Positions 5,559 through 6,140 of a stretch of 6,140 nucleotides of DNA are shown one piece after another (positions within the stretch are counted from its first letter, which is position 1; the number at the start of each line of letters is the position of its first letter). Where the stretch lies: assembly GCA_019415425.1 (NCBI GenBank), contig DXZF01000210.1, positions 1 to 6,140 on the forward strand, in the 5' to 3' direction. A program made the translations under genes and the position numbers. Under the pieces are notes generated by a model that was not told where the DNA came from, ran no database searches, and worked only from the letters and a program-made list of their open reading frames with translations. The DNA is from Bacillota bacterium (GTDB taxonomy: Bacteria > Bacillota > Clostridia > Christensenellales > QAND01).

Positions 5559-6140
5559 GTGCTGGATCCAAAGGTGACGACGTTGCTCACGCTGGACAGG
5601 ACCGGCAGCTTCACCAAGGCGGCGCAGGAACTGAACCTGACGCAGCCGGCGGTGAGCAACCATATTCGCCTGCTGGAAAAGGAATTTGGCGTGCAGATCT
5701 TCAAGCGCGGCAAAAGGCAGCTGATTCCCACGGAGGAAGGGCAAATCCTGATCAAGTACGCCCGCCGGCTGACGGCGGTGTACAACAGCGCCAGGCAGGC
5801 GGTGGAGGATTGCCACAAGCGCGCCAAGCACCTCAACATCGGCATCACGCAGACGGCGGGGGAAATGCTCATGCCCAAAGTAATGGCCATGTACTGCAAC
5901 GAGCATCCACACGTACACATCAACATTCAGACGGATACCATAAAAAATCTTTATAGAAGGCTGGAGCTGTACGAGCTGGATATGGCGATTGTGGAGGGCA
6001 TTCTGCCTTCCCACAATTTGGAATCCGTGCTGCTGGATACCGATTATCTGTGCCTGATCGTGGCCCCCACGCATCCGTTTGCACAGCACGGGCGCGTGCA
6101 ATTGGAAGAGCTGAAAAACGAAAAGCTGATTCTGCGCCCG
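5559..6140 (+). CDS. LysR-type transcriptional regulator (partial, 3' end missing)
   Basis: The first 194 codons of a LysR-family DNA-binding regulator are present and the frame is open to the window edge; family members are usually about 290-310 residues. The N-terminal winged helix-turn-helix is unmistakable: GSFTKAAQELNLTQPAVSNH (residues 16-35) followed by IRLLEKEFGVQIFKR (36-50) and LIPTEEG (55-61). The linker helix covers about 62-90. The effector-binding domain starts at LNIGITQTAGEMLMPKVM (92-109) and includes the HPHVHINI strand and LELYELDMAIVEG (135-147). The start is GTG 5559, preceded at eight bases by AAAGAGG (5544-5550). ATG 5557 is out of frame and stops after six codons, and GTG 5550 overlaps the ribosome site. 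It is divergent from the antiporter and most likely regulates it and itself. The small-molecule or ionic signal cannot be inferred from this part. Confidence 0.93.
   Translation, partial: MLDPKVTTLLTLDRTGSFTKAAQELNLTQPAVSNHIRLLEKEFGVQIFKRGKRQLIPTEEGQILIKYARRLTAVYNSARQAVEDCHKRAKHLNIGITQTAGEMLMPKVMAMYCNEHPHVHINIQTDTIKNLYRRLELYELDMAIVEGILPSHNLESVLLDTDYLCLIVAPTHPFAQHGRVQLEELKNEKLILRP

Noticed and set aside
5552..5956. Plus-strand frame beginning at ATG 5552 region inside the regulator
   Set aside because: It is out of frame with the clear LysR helix-turn-helix sequence, and its product is glycine/alanine-rich without family features.

Overview
The window looks like an ordinary chromosomal stretch from a GC-rich, Gram-positive-type bacterium, most likely a clostridial member of the Bacillota. 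I infer this from the purine-rich Shine-Dalgarno sites, the tRNA with an encoded CCA end, the PepT-like peptidase, the UPF0371/DUF1846 protein and the Ktr/Trk-type potassium regulator end. I cannot name the genus. I see no prophage, insertion sequence, CRISPR array or defence gene.

Layout, left to right. Bases 1-204 hold the C-terminal end of a TrkA/KtrA-type potassium-uptake regulator, closed by a strong intrinsic terminator at 212-241. A clear promoter at 420-448 drives a class II tRNA-Ser(GGA) at 471-561. The tRNA is followed by a gene-free stretch to 1063. It begins with what looks like a threefold, roughly 95-base tandem repeat of the tRNA 3' end plus its terminator: the first two copies carry full terminator hairpins and the third is decayed. 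An M20-family PepT-like aminopeptidase lies at 1064-2188. A bidirectional hairpin and an extended -10 promoter separate it from a UPF0371/DUF1846 protein of unknown function at 2390-3916.

The right third has a CPA2-type monovalent cation/proton antiporter on the minus strand (4117-5433). It converges on the UPF0371 gene, with two long hairpins but no U-tract between them. The antiporter diverges from a LysR-type regulator (GTG start at 5559) that runs off the right edge. The AT-rich gap between them carries back-to-back promoters and a T-N11-A dyad at 5498-5512, placed where LysR-type proteins usually bind.

How the genes fit together: most units are monocistronic, each with its own promoter or terminator. 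The only clear functional pairing is the antiporter with its divergent LysR regulator, an arrangement analogous to NhaR and NhaA. The potassium regulator end and the antiporter both concern cation homeostasis, but they are separate units about 4 kb apart. No previously undescribed multi-gene system is evident. The most unusual items are the tRNA-terminator repeat array, the divergent LysR/antiporter control region and the uncharacterised UPF0371 protein.
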